Notes: generated from the sequence alone by a model not told the origin. Positions 7,126 to 12,196 are shown, numbered from the stretch's first letter. The stretch is DNA of 12,196 nt from Deltaproteobacteria bacterium (GCA_005879205.1 VBLD01000031.1:1615-13810); one strand, 5' to 3'. Numbers and translations are program-made.

Positions 7126-8225
7126 CGGCGGGACGGCTGGCGCTCGCGCTGCTCGTCGTCGCCGCGCTCGCCTGCCGCGCGCCGCGGCCCGAACGGCCCG
7201 AGGGCAGCTGCACGCACGTGCAGGCCATCCGCCAGCTCCACGGCGAACCGCTCTGCGAGGACGTGTGGACGTGCAGCCGGCCGCCGCGCGGGCAGTTCGA
7301 CCGCATCGGGCTCCGGCGCGTCGCCCGGTGCGACGGCGCCACGGGCCCCGTCGTCCTCTACCTGCCCGGCATGCACATGAACGCCGAGCTGCCGCTCGTC
7401 GAGCCGCGGCACGACCTCCGGCTCTACCTGGCCGAGGAAAGGGTGCGGGCGTGGGGACTCGACTACCGGACGCACGCCGTCCCGCCCGATGCTTCACCCG
7501 CCGACCTGCGCGCACTCGACGGATGGACGGTCGATCGCTTCGTCGACGACGTCGCCTGGGCGACGGCGTTCGTGCGCGGCGCAGATCCCGGGCCGCTCTT
7601 CGTCGCCGGGTTCAGCCAGGGCGCCGTGTTCGCCTACCGGCTGGCCTCGCGTCGTGATGCCGCGCTCGCGGGGCTGCTGATCCTCGATGGCGCGCCCAAC
7701 ACCGGACCCGTCGTCGCGGGCGGCGGCCCTGCCATCGACGTCGGCGGGAGCCGATTGCCGTTCGCGGAGCGCCGCCGGCTGCTCGACCAGGTGATCGCCG
7801 ACGCGAACGCGCCTTCGCCGTTGCCCGGGTTTCCCACCGCCGGGGCGGCACTCGCCAGCATCCTGTCGACGGCCCCCCTCTTCGGGCGTGAGGGCGGGCT
7901 CGCCGCCGGCGCCCGGGTCTCGGAAATCTCCGTGCTCGCCGTCCTGCTGCGCAGCTACGACCGCTGGTGGCCGCGCGCGGCCGTCGGCGGGCCGTCACCA
8001 CGGCCGCCGAAGACGCCGCTTCCCGTCCTCGCCTTCGCGAGCACCAACATGGGACCGGCCTGGGTCGATCGCGTACGGGCAGCCGCGCTCGCCTACGGCG
8101 GACCCGAGGCGGAGGTACGGGAGCTCGCCGGGTACGGACACCTCGACGTCTTGGTCGCACGACGCGCGGCGCAGGACGTGTTTCAGCCCGCGCTGGCGTG
8201 GCTGGGACGACGGGCGGGGCGCTAG
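7122..8225 (+). CDS. Alpha/beta hydrolase, probable exported lipoprotein
   Basis: Predicted 367-aa serine hydrolase of unknown substrate. The N terminus is a short signal with a hydrophobic run and Cys18 (VVAALAC), a lipoprotein-like cleavage site although the lipobox is not canonical (Ala at -3, Leu at -2). After it, Cys30, Cys45, Cys51 and Cys70 could form disulfides in the periplasm. The hydrolase core has LYLPGMHMN (79-87), likely the oxyanion region, a nucleophile elbow GFSQG (163-167) with Ser165, LLILDGAPN (185-193), and GYGHLDVLV (338-346), where His340 is the likely catalytic base. The acid is not certain. The ATG overlaps the lysR stop (ATGA) and has no good ribosome-binding site of its own, so translational coupling is expected. 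An esterase or lipase-like role is an inference from fold only. Confidence 0.8.
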   Translation: MTAGRLALALLVVAALACRAPRPERPEGSCTHVQAIRQLHGEPLCEDVWTCSRPPRGQFDRIGLRRVARCDGATGPVVLYLPGMHMNAELPLVEPRHDLRLYLAEERVRAWGLDYRTHAVPPDASPADLRALDGWTVDRFVDDVAWATAFVRGADPGPLFVAGFSQGAVFAYRLASRRDAALAGLLILDGAPNTGPVVAGGGPAIDVGGSRLPFAERRRLLDQVIADANAPSPLPGFPTAGAALASILSTAPLFGREGGLAAGARVSEISVLAVLLRSYDRWWPRAAVGGPSPRPPKTPLPVLAFASTNMGPAWVDRVRAAALAYGGPEAEVRELAGYGHLDVLVARRAAQDVFQPALAWLGRRAGR

Positions 8226-8284
8226 GAGAGCCGAATCGCCCCTCGGGGGTGCGTGCTCGTTCCAACCGCCGCGGCCCCCGGGGC

Positions 8285-8298
8285 GTCGGCGCGCCGAC
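8285..8298. repeat. 14-bp perfect palindrome upstream of the sigma-54 promoter
   Basis: GTCGGCGCGCCGAC is its own reverse complement. It is flanked by a C-run (8275-8279) and a G-run (8301-8306) that could extend the pairing. It sits between the hydrolase stop and the sigma-54 promoter, centred roughly 65 bp before the predicted transcription start. It could be an activator site or the stem of a terminator for the hydrolase gene, though no T-tract follows. The rest of 8226-8330 shows no gene that I can support. Confidence 0.45.
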
Positions 8299-8330
8299 AG
8301 GGGGGACGTGATCATCGCGGCGTGTCGTAG

Positions 8331-8346
8331 TGGCACGAGCGTTGCT
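8331..8346 (+). promoter_or_regulatory. Sigma-54 (RpoN) promoter, perfect consensus match
   Basis: TGGCACGAGCGTTGCT matches the sigma-54 consensus TGGCACG-N4-TTGCW at every defined position, with GG at 8332-8333 and GC at 8344-8345 separated by the required 10 bp. Transcription should start near 8357. It is correctly placed and oriented before the 48-codon ORF and the bEBP-like gene, in a non-coding gap. A short dyad CGTTG-N6-CAACG (8340-8355) overlaps the -12 box. Confidence 0.85.
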
Positions 8347-8375
8347 GCTCCAACGACTGCAAAGGATGCTGGACG

Positions 8376-8381
8376 AGGAGG
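8376..8381 (+). promoter_or_regulatory. Strong Shine-Dalgarno for the 48-codon ORF
   Basis: AGGAGG lies 6 nt before GTG 8388 and about 19 nt after the predicted sigma-54 transcription start. It decides the GTG start over the in-frame ATGs at 8406 and 8439. Confidence 0.55.
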
Positions 8382-8387
8382 GCGGAG

Positions 8388-8534
8388 GTGTCGGCCCCGT
8401 TGGAGATGGTATACTCCCGCCAGGCCATCGAGTTCGTCATGTCGTTGCTCGGACTCCTCGGGCCGCTGCTCCGGTCCCTCGCGACGGTGGTTCCGGTCCC
8501 GAGGTCCACAACCGCGCCTGACAGGCCGCGCTAG
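8388..8534 (+). CDS. Possible 48-aa hydrophobic peptide between sigma-54 promoter and bEBP gene
   Basis: Unrecognised small ORF. From GTG 8388 it encodes 48 aa: a short polar start, a hydrophobic segment at about 13-38 (AIEFVMSLLGLLGPLL with one Arg at 29) and a Pro/Arg/Thr tail ending in RPR. Evidence for expression is contextual. A consensus sigma-54 promoter lies upstream, AGGAGG is ideally spaced from the GTG, about 36 of the 41 codons after the internal ATG 8406 end in G or C like the neighbouring genes, and its TAG stop overlaps the AGGAG that serves the bEBP gene. That suggests translational coupling to the regulator. It could be a membrane-associated peptide, a partner of the regulator, or a leader peptide. 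It may also be a chance frame in a 189-nt leader RNA. Confidence 0.45.
   Translation: MSAPLEMVYSRQAIEFVMSLLGLLGPLLRSLATVVPVPRSTTAPDRPR
8407..8415 (+). promoter_or_regulatory. Extended -10 element (possible second promoter)
   Basis: TGGTATACT matches an extended -10 (TGn plus TATACT, 5 of 6) but has no -35 at the right distance. If used, transcription would begin near 8421 and serve only the bEBP gene, giving basal sigma-70 expression. Confidence 0.25.
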
Positions 8535-8545
8535 GAGCGCAAGCC

Positions 8546-9517
8546 ATGCAGAACGAGATGCATTCGGAGAACGCGGAGCGTCGCGATGTCGGAACCTGGC
8601 TCGAGAACACGACCAGTCAGGATCCCATCCTCGGGCGCCTCTTTCCCCAACTCCGGCGCCTGGCGGCGAGCGAGGCTCCCGTCTTGCTCGTCGGAGAGCC
8701 CGGGAGCGGTCGCGAGCTCGCGGCACGCGCGATCCACAACCTGTCCGAACGGGCGTCCCATCCCTTCGTGGTGATCAACTGCGGGGACTTCTCGGATACG
8801 CTCATCGAAGCCGAGCTGCTCGGCGTCGACGGCGGCAACCCGCCCCATAAGATGGGTATCTTCGAGCAGGCGGGCTCCGGGACCGTGCTGCTCGCCGAGG
8901 TGGGGGAGCTTCCCGCCCGCCTCCAGCAGGCGCTGCTGCAGCTACTGGAACGGCACGAGCTGAAGCGGCTGAACTCCAGCACGTCCGTTCCGGCGCGTGC
9001 CCGGGTGATCGCCAGTACGTGCGCCGATTTGCGCGCGCGCGTCTCCGCCGCGTTGTTCCGCGACGAACTCTACCAGCGACTGTCCGCAGAAAAGCTCGAG
9101 CTGCCGCCGCTGCGCGACCGTGCGGACGACATCCGCGGACTCGCTCGCCACTTCCTCGAGCGCTGCCGCGCCCACCTGCCCCGCGCCCCGCGCGATCTCA
9201 CGCCGGAGGCCGAGGCGGCGCTGCGGAGCTACAGCTGGCCGGGAAACCTCCACGAGCTGCGCGAGGTGGTGGAGGAAGCCGCGCTCCGCGCACGCGGCGA
9301 GCGCATCGGCGTCGAGGACCTCCCGGAGCGGGTACGCGGCGAGCAACGAGGGGGACCGCTGCCCTCGCTGCGCGAGGTGGAGATCCGCCACATCGAGCGC
9401 GTGCTGCAGGAGGCGCGGGGCAATCAGCGCCGGGCCTCCCGCATCCTGGGCATCAGCCGCTGGTCGCTGTCGCGGCGACTACGCAAGTACGGGCTGCAGC
9501 CGCGCGCCGAGCAGTAG
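8546..9517 (+). CDS. Degenerate sigma-54 enhancer-binding-protein homologue (AAA+ plus Fis-type HTH)
   Basis: Predicted 323-aa protein with PspF-like layout: a short N terminus, an AAA+ domain (about 26-255) and a C-terminal Fis-type HTH (about 276-318; NQRRASRILGISRWSLSRRL). No receiver, GAF or PAS domain is present. The fold is recognisable (FVVINCGDF, FRDELYQRL with both putative Arg fingers, LPPLRDRADDI, SYSWPGN), but key residues are lost. Walker A is GEPGSGRE, with Arg56 for Lys. Walker B is VLLAEVGE, with Ala117 for Asp. The GAFTGA loop is absent: ELLG is followed by VDGGNPPHKMG before IFEQA. The sensor I region ATN is STC, and the sensor II Arg in GNxREL is His236. It is therefore unlikely to hydrolyse ATP well or to remodel sigma-54, but should bind DNA. 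Its AGGAG lies 8 nt before the ATG and overlaps the preceding ORF's stop. Confidence 0.88.
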   Translation: MQNEMHSENAERRDVGTWLENTTSQDPILGRLFPQLRRLAASEAPVLLVGEPGSGRELAARAIHNLSERASHPFVVINCGDFSDTLIEAELLGVDGGNPPHKMGIFEQAGSGTVLLAEVGELPARLQQALLQLLERHELKRLNSSTSVPARARVIASTCADLRARVSAALFRDELYQRLSAEKLELPPLRDRADDIRGLARHFLERCRAHLPRAPRDLTPEAEAALRSYSWPGNLHELREVVEEAALRARGERIGVEDLPERVRGEQRGGPLPSLREVEIRHIERVLQEARGNQRRASRILGISRWSLSRRLRKYGLQPRAEQ

Positions 9518-9558
9518 CCGGCTTCCACGGCCGTCGCGGTGCGCCGGGTCGCTCGCGG

Positions 9559-9587
9559 TTGACCTCCGCAGCGACGCTGCGGATACT
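9559..9587 (+). promoter_or_regulatory. Sigma-70 promoter of asd
   Basis: TTGACC (9559-9564, 5 of 6) and GATACT (9582-9587, 4 of 6) are exactly 17 bp apart. Transcription should start near 9594, only about 6 nt before the asd ATG, so the message would be nearly leaderless, in keeping with the lack of a Shine-Dalgarno. The rest of the 82-bp gap after the bEBP gene holds nothing else clear. Confidence 0.6.
9565..9583. repeat. 19-bp inverted repeat filling the asd promoter spacer
   Basis: TCCGCAGC-GAC-GCTGCGGA has perfect 8-bp arms and a 3-bp centre. It lies between the -35 and -10 boxes and touches the -10, a typical repressor position. It has no following T-tract, so it is a poor terminator candidate for the upstream gene. 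Confidence 0.6.
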
Positions 9588-9599
9588 CGGCTCGGACCG

Positions 9600-10682
9600 A
9601 TGCGGAAGCGAACCGTCGCGGTCGTGGGGGCCACCGGCATTGCGGGACAGCAGTTCCTGGTGGCGCTCGCCGGCCATCCATGGTTCGAAGTGACGGCGCT
9701 CGCCGCCTCGGCGCGCTCGGCCGGCCGTCCCTACGGCGAGGCCATCCGCGACGCGAGTGGCGCCCGGCGGTGGTGGTGTAGCGAGGAGCCGGCGGCCGAC
9801 CTGCTCGGCCTCCCGCTCGAGGACGCCGCGCGGCTCGATCCGGGGCGCGTGGACCTCGTCTTCGCCGCCGTCGAGAGCGACGCGGCGCGCGAGCTCGAGC
9901 CGCTCTACGCCCGTGCCGTCCCGGTGGTGAGCACGGCGGCGGCCTTCCGCTACGAGCCCGACGTGCCGATCGCGCTCCCGGGCGTCAACCTGGCGGCGCA
10001 CCTCCCGCTCCTCGAGCAGCAGCAGCGGCGTCGCGGGTGGAAGGGCTTCGTGCTGCCGTTGCCGAACTGTACCACCGTCGGCCTTGCCATCTCGCTGAAG
10101 CCGCTGCTCGACGGGTTCGGTCTCGAGCGGGTGCTCATGACGTCGATGCAAGGTCTCTCTGGCGCCGGCCGCTCACCGGGGGTCATCGCGCTCGACATCG
10201 TCGACAACCTGATCCCCTACATCCCGAAGGAAGAGGAGAAGGTCGCAGCCGAGACGGCGAAGATTCTCGGCCGGCTCGGCGAGGGAGGAATTGCTCCCCT
10301 TCCGGTGCCGGTCGGCGCCACCTGTACCCGCACCGCGGTGCTCGAGGGGCATACCGTCTCGGTCACCGTCGTGACCAGCCGGCCCTGTGACCCGTCCGCG
10401 GCCGCCGACGCCCTGCGCGGCTTTCGCCCCGACTACGCGGGCCTCGACCTGCCGAGCGCCCCGGCCCGCGCGATCATCGTGCACGACGACCCCTTCCGCC
10501 CCCAGCCGCGCCTCGACCGGGACGCCGAGGGCGGCATGGCAACGAGCGTCGGCCGCTTGCGCGCCGAGCCGGCGCTCGAGCGCGGCCTCAAGTACGTGGC
10601 GCTCTCCCACAACACGCGCATGGGAGCCGCCAAGGGCGCGGTGCTGGCCGCCGAGTACCTCTGCCGCACGGGCAAGATCTAG
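9600..10682 (+). CDS. asd: Aspartate-semialdehyde dehydrogenase, archaeal/fungal-type
   Basis: NADPH-dependent reduction of aspartyl-4-phosphate to aspartate-4-semialdehyde, the branch to lysine/diaminopimelate, threonine and methionine. Predicted length is 360 aa. The Rossmann motif is GATGIAGQQF (10-19). The catalytic Cys is C157 in LPNCTTVGLAISLKPL, followed by SMQGLSGAGR (Q184) and TRTAVLEGH, with H251 as the acid/base and R244 as the likely substrate Arg. DNLIPYIPKEEEKVAAE is a hallmark of the archaeal/fungal branch; the common proteobacterial Asd has a different sequence around the Cys. ATG 9600 is chosen because it sits directly before the Rossmann strand and just after the promoter. 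The gene is convergent with the glycosylase gene, and their stop codons overlap by 4 bp. Confidence 0.95.
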   Translation: MRKRTVAVVGATGIAGQQFLVALAGHPWFEVTALAASARSAGRPYGEAIRDASGARRWWCSEEPAADLLGLPLEDAARLDPGRVDLVFAAVESDAARELEPLYARAVPVVSTAAAFRYEPDVPIALPGVNLAAHLPLLEQQQRRRGWKGFVLPLPNCTTVGLAISLKPLLDGFGLERVLMTSMQGLSGAGRSPGVIALDIVDNLIPYIPKEEEKVAAETAKILGRLGEGGIAPLPVPVGATCTRTAVLEGHTVSVTVVTSRPCDPSAAADALRGFRPDYAGLDLPSAPARAIIVHDDPFRPQPRLDRDAEGGMATSVGRLRAEPALERGLKYVALSHNTRMGAAKGAVLAAEYLCRTGKI

Positions 10683-11380
10683 GACCGACCGAATCCCAAG
10701 GCACAGCTCTGCCGTACCGGGCACACGGGGCAGCGCGGCGCACGAGCCACGCAAATCGTCGCGCCGAGGTCCATGAGCGCCTGGTTCCAGTCGCCCGCAC
10801 GGCCCCGGGGCACGAGCGCTTCTGCGAGCCGCCACAGCCGCGCCTGGCGCCTGGCCGCTCCACCCCCGCGACGGATACCCAGCACCCGCCCGAGCACCCG
10901 GGTCGCGTTGGTGTCGAGCGCGGGCACGTTCGCCCCGAAGGCGATGCTGGCCACTGCGCCGGCCGTGTAGCGCCCGATGCCGGGCAGGCGCCGGAGGTCC
11001 GCCGGCCGCGCCGGGAGGGCGCCCCCAAGCCGGTCGACGACCTCGCGGGCGGCGGCGTGAAGATTTCGGGCCCTGGCATAGTAGCCGAGGCCGTCCCACG
11101 CCTCGCGCACCGCGTCAGGCGGCGCCGCCGCCAGGTCCTCGAGGGTGGGATACCGCGCCAGAAAGCGCGGGAAGAACCCCGTTACGCGCCGAACCTGCGT
11201 CTGCTGCAACATGACCTCGGAGACCAGGACGGCGTATGGGTCGTTCAGGCCGCGCCAGGGCAGCCGCCGCCCGTGGCGGGCGTACCAGGCCAGCAGCCGG
11301 CGGCGAAAGGAGCGGGCGCGCGGCGGGAGGCGGCAGGCATTTTGCTTCTGACTGGCATAGGCACCCGCTAGAATACGCAT
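10679..11380 (-). CDS. mutY: MutY-like A/G mismatch adenine glycosylase lacking the C-terminal NUDIX-like domain
   Basis: HhH-GPD DNA glycosylase expected to remove adenine opposite 8-oxoguanine. Predicted length is 233 aa against about 350 for typical MutY. Motifs are LPWRG (40-44), SEVMLQQTQV with catalytic Glu55, WDGLGYYARARNL, the helix-hairpin-helix LPGIGRYTAGA (132-142) with Tyr138, ALDTN with Asp156, and a 4Fe-4S cluster C210-x6-C217-x2-C220-x5-C226. Only 7 residues follow the last Cys, so the 8-oxoG-reading domain is absent. The sequence ends naturally at a TAG that overlaps the asd stop, and no frameshift is visible. ATG 11380 is the only ordinary start before LPWRG; it lies 2 bp from the divergent ATG of the next gene. 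An alternative is a short MIG-type T/G mismatch glycosylase, which shares this single-domain layout. Confidence 0.88.
   Translation of the reverse strand: MRILAGAYASQKQNACRLPPRARSFRRRLLAWYARHGRRLPWRGLNDPYAVLVSEVMLQQTQVRRVTGFFPRFLARYPTLEDLAAAPPDAVREAWDGLGYYARARNLHAAAREVVDRLGGALPARPADLRRLPGIGRYTAGAVASIAFGANVPALDTNATRVLGRVLGIRRGGGAARRQARLWRLAEALVPRGRAGDWNQALMDLGATICVARAPRCPVCPVRQSCALGFGRS
11369..11374 (+). promoter_or_regulatory. Candidate -10 box for the YiiX-like gene
   Basis: TAGAAT (5 of 6 to consensus) lies 8 bp before the ATG at 11383. The best -35 is weak: CTGACT with a 15-bp spacer, or TTCTGA with 17 bp. A start at about 11382 would make the message leaderless, matching the absence of a Shine-Dalgarno. 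The box lies inside the first codons of the opposite-strand glycosylase gene. Confidence 0.3.
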
Positions 11381-11382
11381 CG

Positions 11383-12196
11383 ATGGCCCGCTGGCTGCGC
11401 AAGAAGGTCTTCAACGTCGCCGCTCGCATCCTCACCAAGCCGCGGGGAAACTACAACCGGATCCTGCCGACCGACCTCGAGACGCTCCGCCTGACGGTGC
11501 GCAAGGGAGACGTCGTGCTGGTCGACGGCGACCAGCGCGTGAGCGAGGTCATCAAGTACCTGACCCAGAGCTCGTGGTCGCACGTCGCCCTCTACGTGGG
11601 GGACGAGCTCCTGCGGCGCTTCCCGGCGCGGCGCGAGGAGCTCGTGCGCGCGAACGGCCAGGACGCCCAGCACCTGATCGTCGAGGCCCTGCACGAAGGG
11701 GTCGTCGCCTCGCCGCTCTCGAAGTACGCCGGTTTCAACCTCCGCGTCTGCCGCCCGCACGGCCTGCAGCGCGACGACCTGCAGCGCGTGCTCAACGAGG
11801 TGCTCGCGCAGCTCGGCTCGAGCTATGACCTGAAGAACCTGCTCGACCTCGCGCGCTACTTCTTTCCGGTGAGCCTTATCCCGCGCCGCTTCCGCCGCCG
11901 CGCGCTCGATTTCGGCAGCGGGTTGCCGACCGAGGTGATGTGCTCGAGTCTGATTGCTCGAGCGTTCCAGAACGTCGGCTTCCCCATCCTTCCCGCGACC
12001 ACGCCGGCGACCGTGCCGCGCCCGCGGCGGCGCCTGCGCGACTACCTCCGACGCACGAGCGACCCGTATCCGAGCGTCTTCCATCGCGAGCGCGCCACCC
12101 TGATCACCCCGCGCGACTTCGACCTCTCTCCCTACTTCGAGATCGTCAAGCTGAACGGCCTCGAGGCGGGCAAGTTCGACTACCGCAGGATCAAGT
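11383..12196 (+). CDS. YiiX/YaeF-like permuted NlpC/P60 (papain-like) cysteine hydrolase, C terminus cut by window edge
   Basis: The first 271 residues are present and the frame is still open at the window end. The order of catalytic elements is that of the permuted NlpC/P60 group. KGDVVLVDGD (41-50) comes first, then SSWSHVALYVG (63-73) with His67, LIVEALHEGV (98-107) with Glu101, and finally TEVMCSSLIARAF (183-195) with Cys187 as the likely nucleophile. Proteins of this group act on lipids, peptides or amide bonds in envelope contexts, but the substrate here cannot be told. The N terminus is basic (MARWLRKKVF) without a clear signal peptide. The ATG at 11383 is 2 bp from the divergent mutY start, so any promoter for either gene lies inside the other. 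No frameshift is seen. Confidence 0.82.
   Translation, partial: MARWLRKKVFNVAARILTKPRGNYNRILPTDLETLRLTVRKGDVVLVDGDQRVSEVIKYLTQSSWSHVALYVGDELLRRFPARREELVRANGQDAQHLIVEALHEGVVASPLSKYAGFNLRVCRPHGLQRDDLQRVLNEVLAQLGSSYDLKNLLDLARYFFPVSLIPRRFRRRALDFGSGLPTEVMCSSLIARAFQNVGFPILPATTPATVPRPRRRLRDYLRRTSDPYPSVFHRERATLITPRDFDLSPYFEIVKLNGLEAGKFDYRRIK

Noticed and set aside
6127..7515. 462-codon open frame on the minus strand opposite lysR
   Set aside because: Arg/Ala/Asp-rich shadow of the LysR gene and the hydrolase start; no recognisable motif.
8239..8249. CCCC/GGGG hairpin just after the hydrolase stop as a terminator
   Set aside because: The stem is only 3-4 bp with a tiny loop and no T-tract.
8312..8509. 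65-codon minus-strand frame opposite the promoter region
   Set aside because: No ribosome-binding site or recognisable motif, and it runs antisense to the better supported promoter and small ORF.
8330..8521. 63-codon plus-strand frame overlapping the sigma-54 promoter
   Set aside because: Its start lies inside the promoter, and its next in-frame ATG (8366) has no Shine-Dalgarno. The frame starting at GTG 8388 has much better signals.

Overview
The window is uniformly GC-rich bacterial chromosome with G/C-biased third codon positions, tightly packed genes, lipoprotein signals and a CstA-type inner-membrane carrier. This suggests a high-GC Gram-negative bacterium, possibly an environmental lineage of the old Deltaproteobacteria or a relative such as Binatota or Rokubacteria. 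The taxonomic guess is weak. No rRNA, tRNA, CRISPR array, insertion sequence or phage gene was found.

Layout. Positions 1-1917, minus strand: glmU followed by the N-terminal part of glmS, an amino-sugar operon for UDP-GlcNAc supply. Positions 2008-2622, plus strand: a YkuD-type L,D-transpeptidase lipoprotein, divergent from glmU. Positions 2642-6130, minus strand: a probable operon in the order gcdH (glutaryl-CoA dehydrogenase), cstA (pyruvate/peptide carrier) and a 76-aa unknown protein. Positions 6247-8225, plus strand: a LysR regulator divergent from gcdH, with a T-N11-A palindrome between them, overlapping by ATGA a lipoprotein-like alpha/beta hydrolase. Positions 8226-9517, plus strand: a perfect sigma-54 promoter, a 48-codon ORF with an ideal Shine-Dalgarno, and a bacterial enhancer-binding-protein (bEBP) homologue with a decayed AAA+ domain. 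Positions 9600-10682, plus strand: asd of the archaeal/fungal type, behind a good sigma-70 promoter whose spacer holds a 19-bp inverted repeat. Positions 10679-11380, minus strand: a single-domain MutY-like glycosylase. Positions 11383-12196, plus strand: the start of a YiiX-like permuted NlpC/P60 (papain-like) enzyme, cut by the window edge.

Most genes are housekeeping: cell-wall precursor synthesis and remodelling (glmUS, Ldt, perhaps the YiiX-like enzyme), lysine/aromatic catabolism and carbon uptake (gcdH, cstA), amino-acid and diaminopimelate synthesis (asd), and DNA repair (mutY). The part most worth attention is 8285-9600. There a textbook sigma-54 promoter drives a tiny hydrophobic peptide and a bEBP that has lost the GAFTGA loop, the Walker A lysine, the Walker B aspartate and the sensor II arginine, but keeps its Fis-type DNA-binding domain. 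It cannot be a standard sigma-54 activator and may be a DNA-binding regulator of a different kind. The inverted repeat in the adjacent asd promoter is one possible target.
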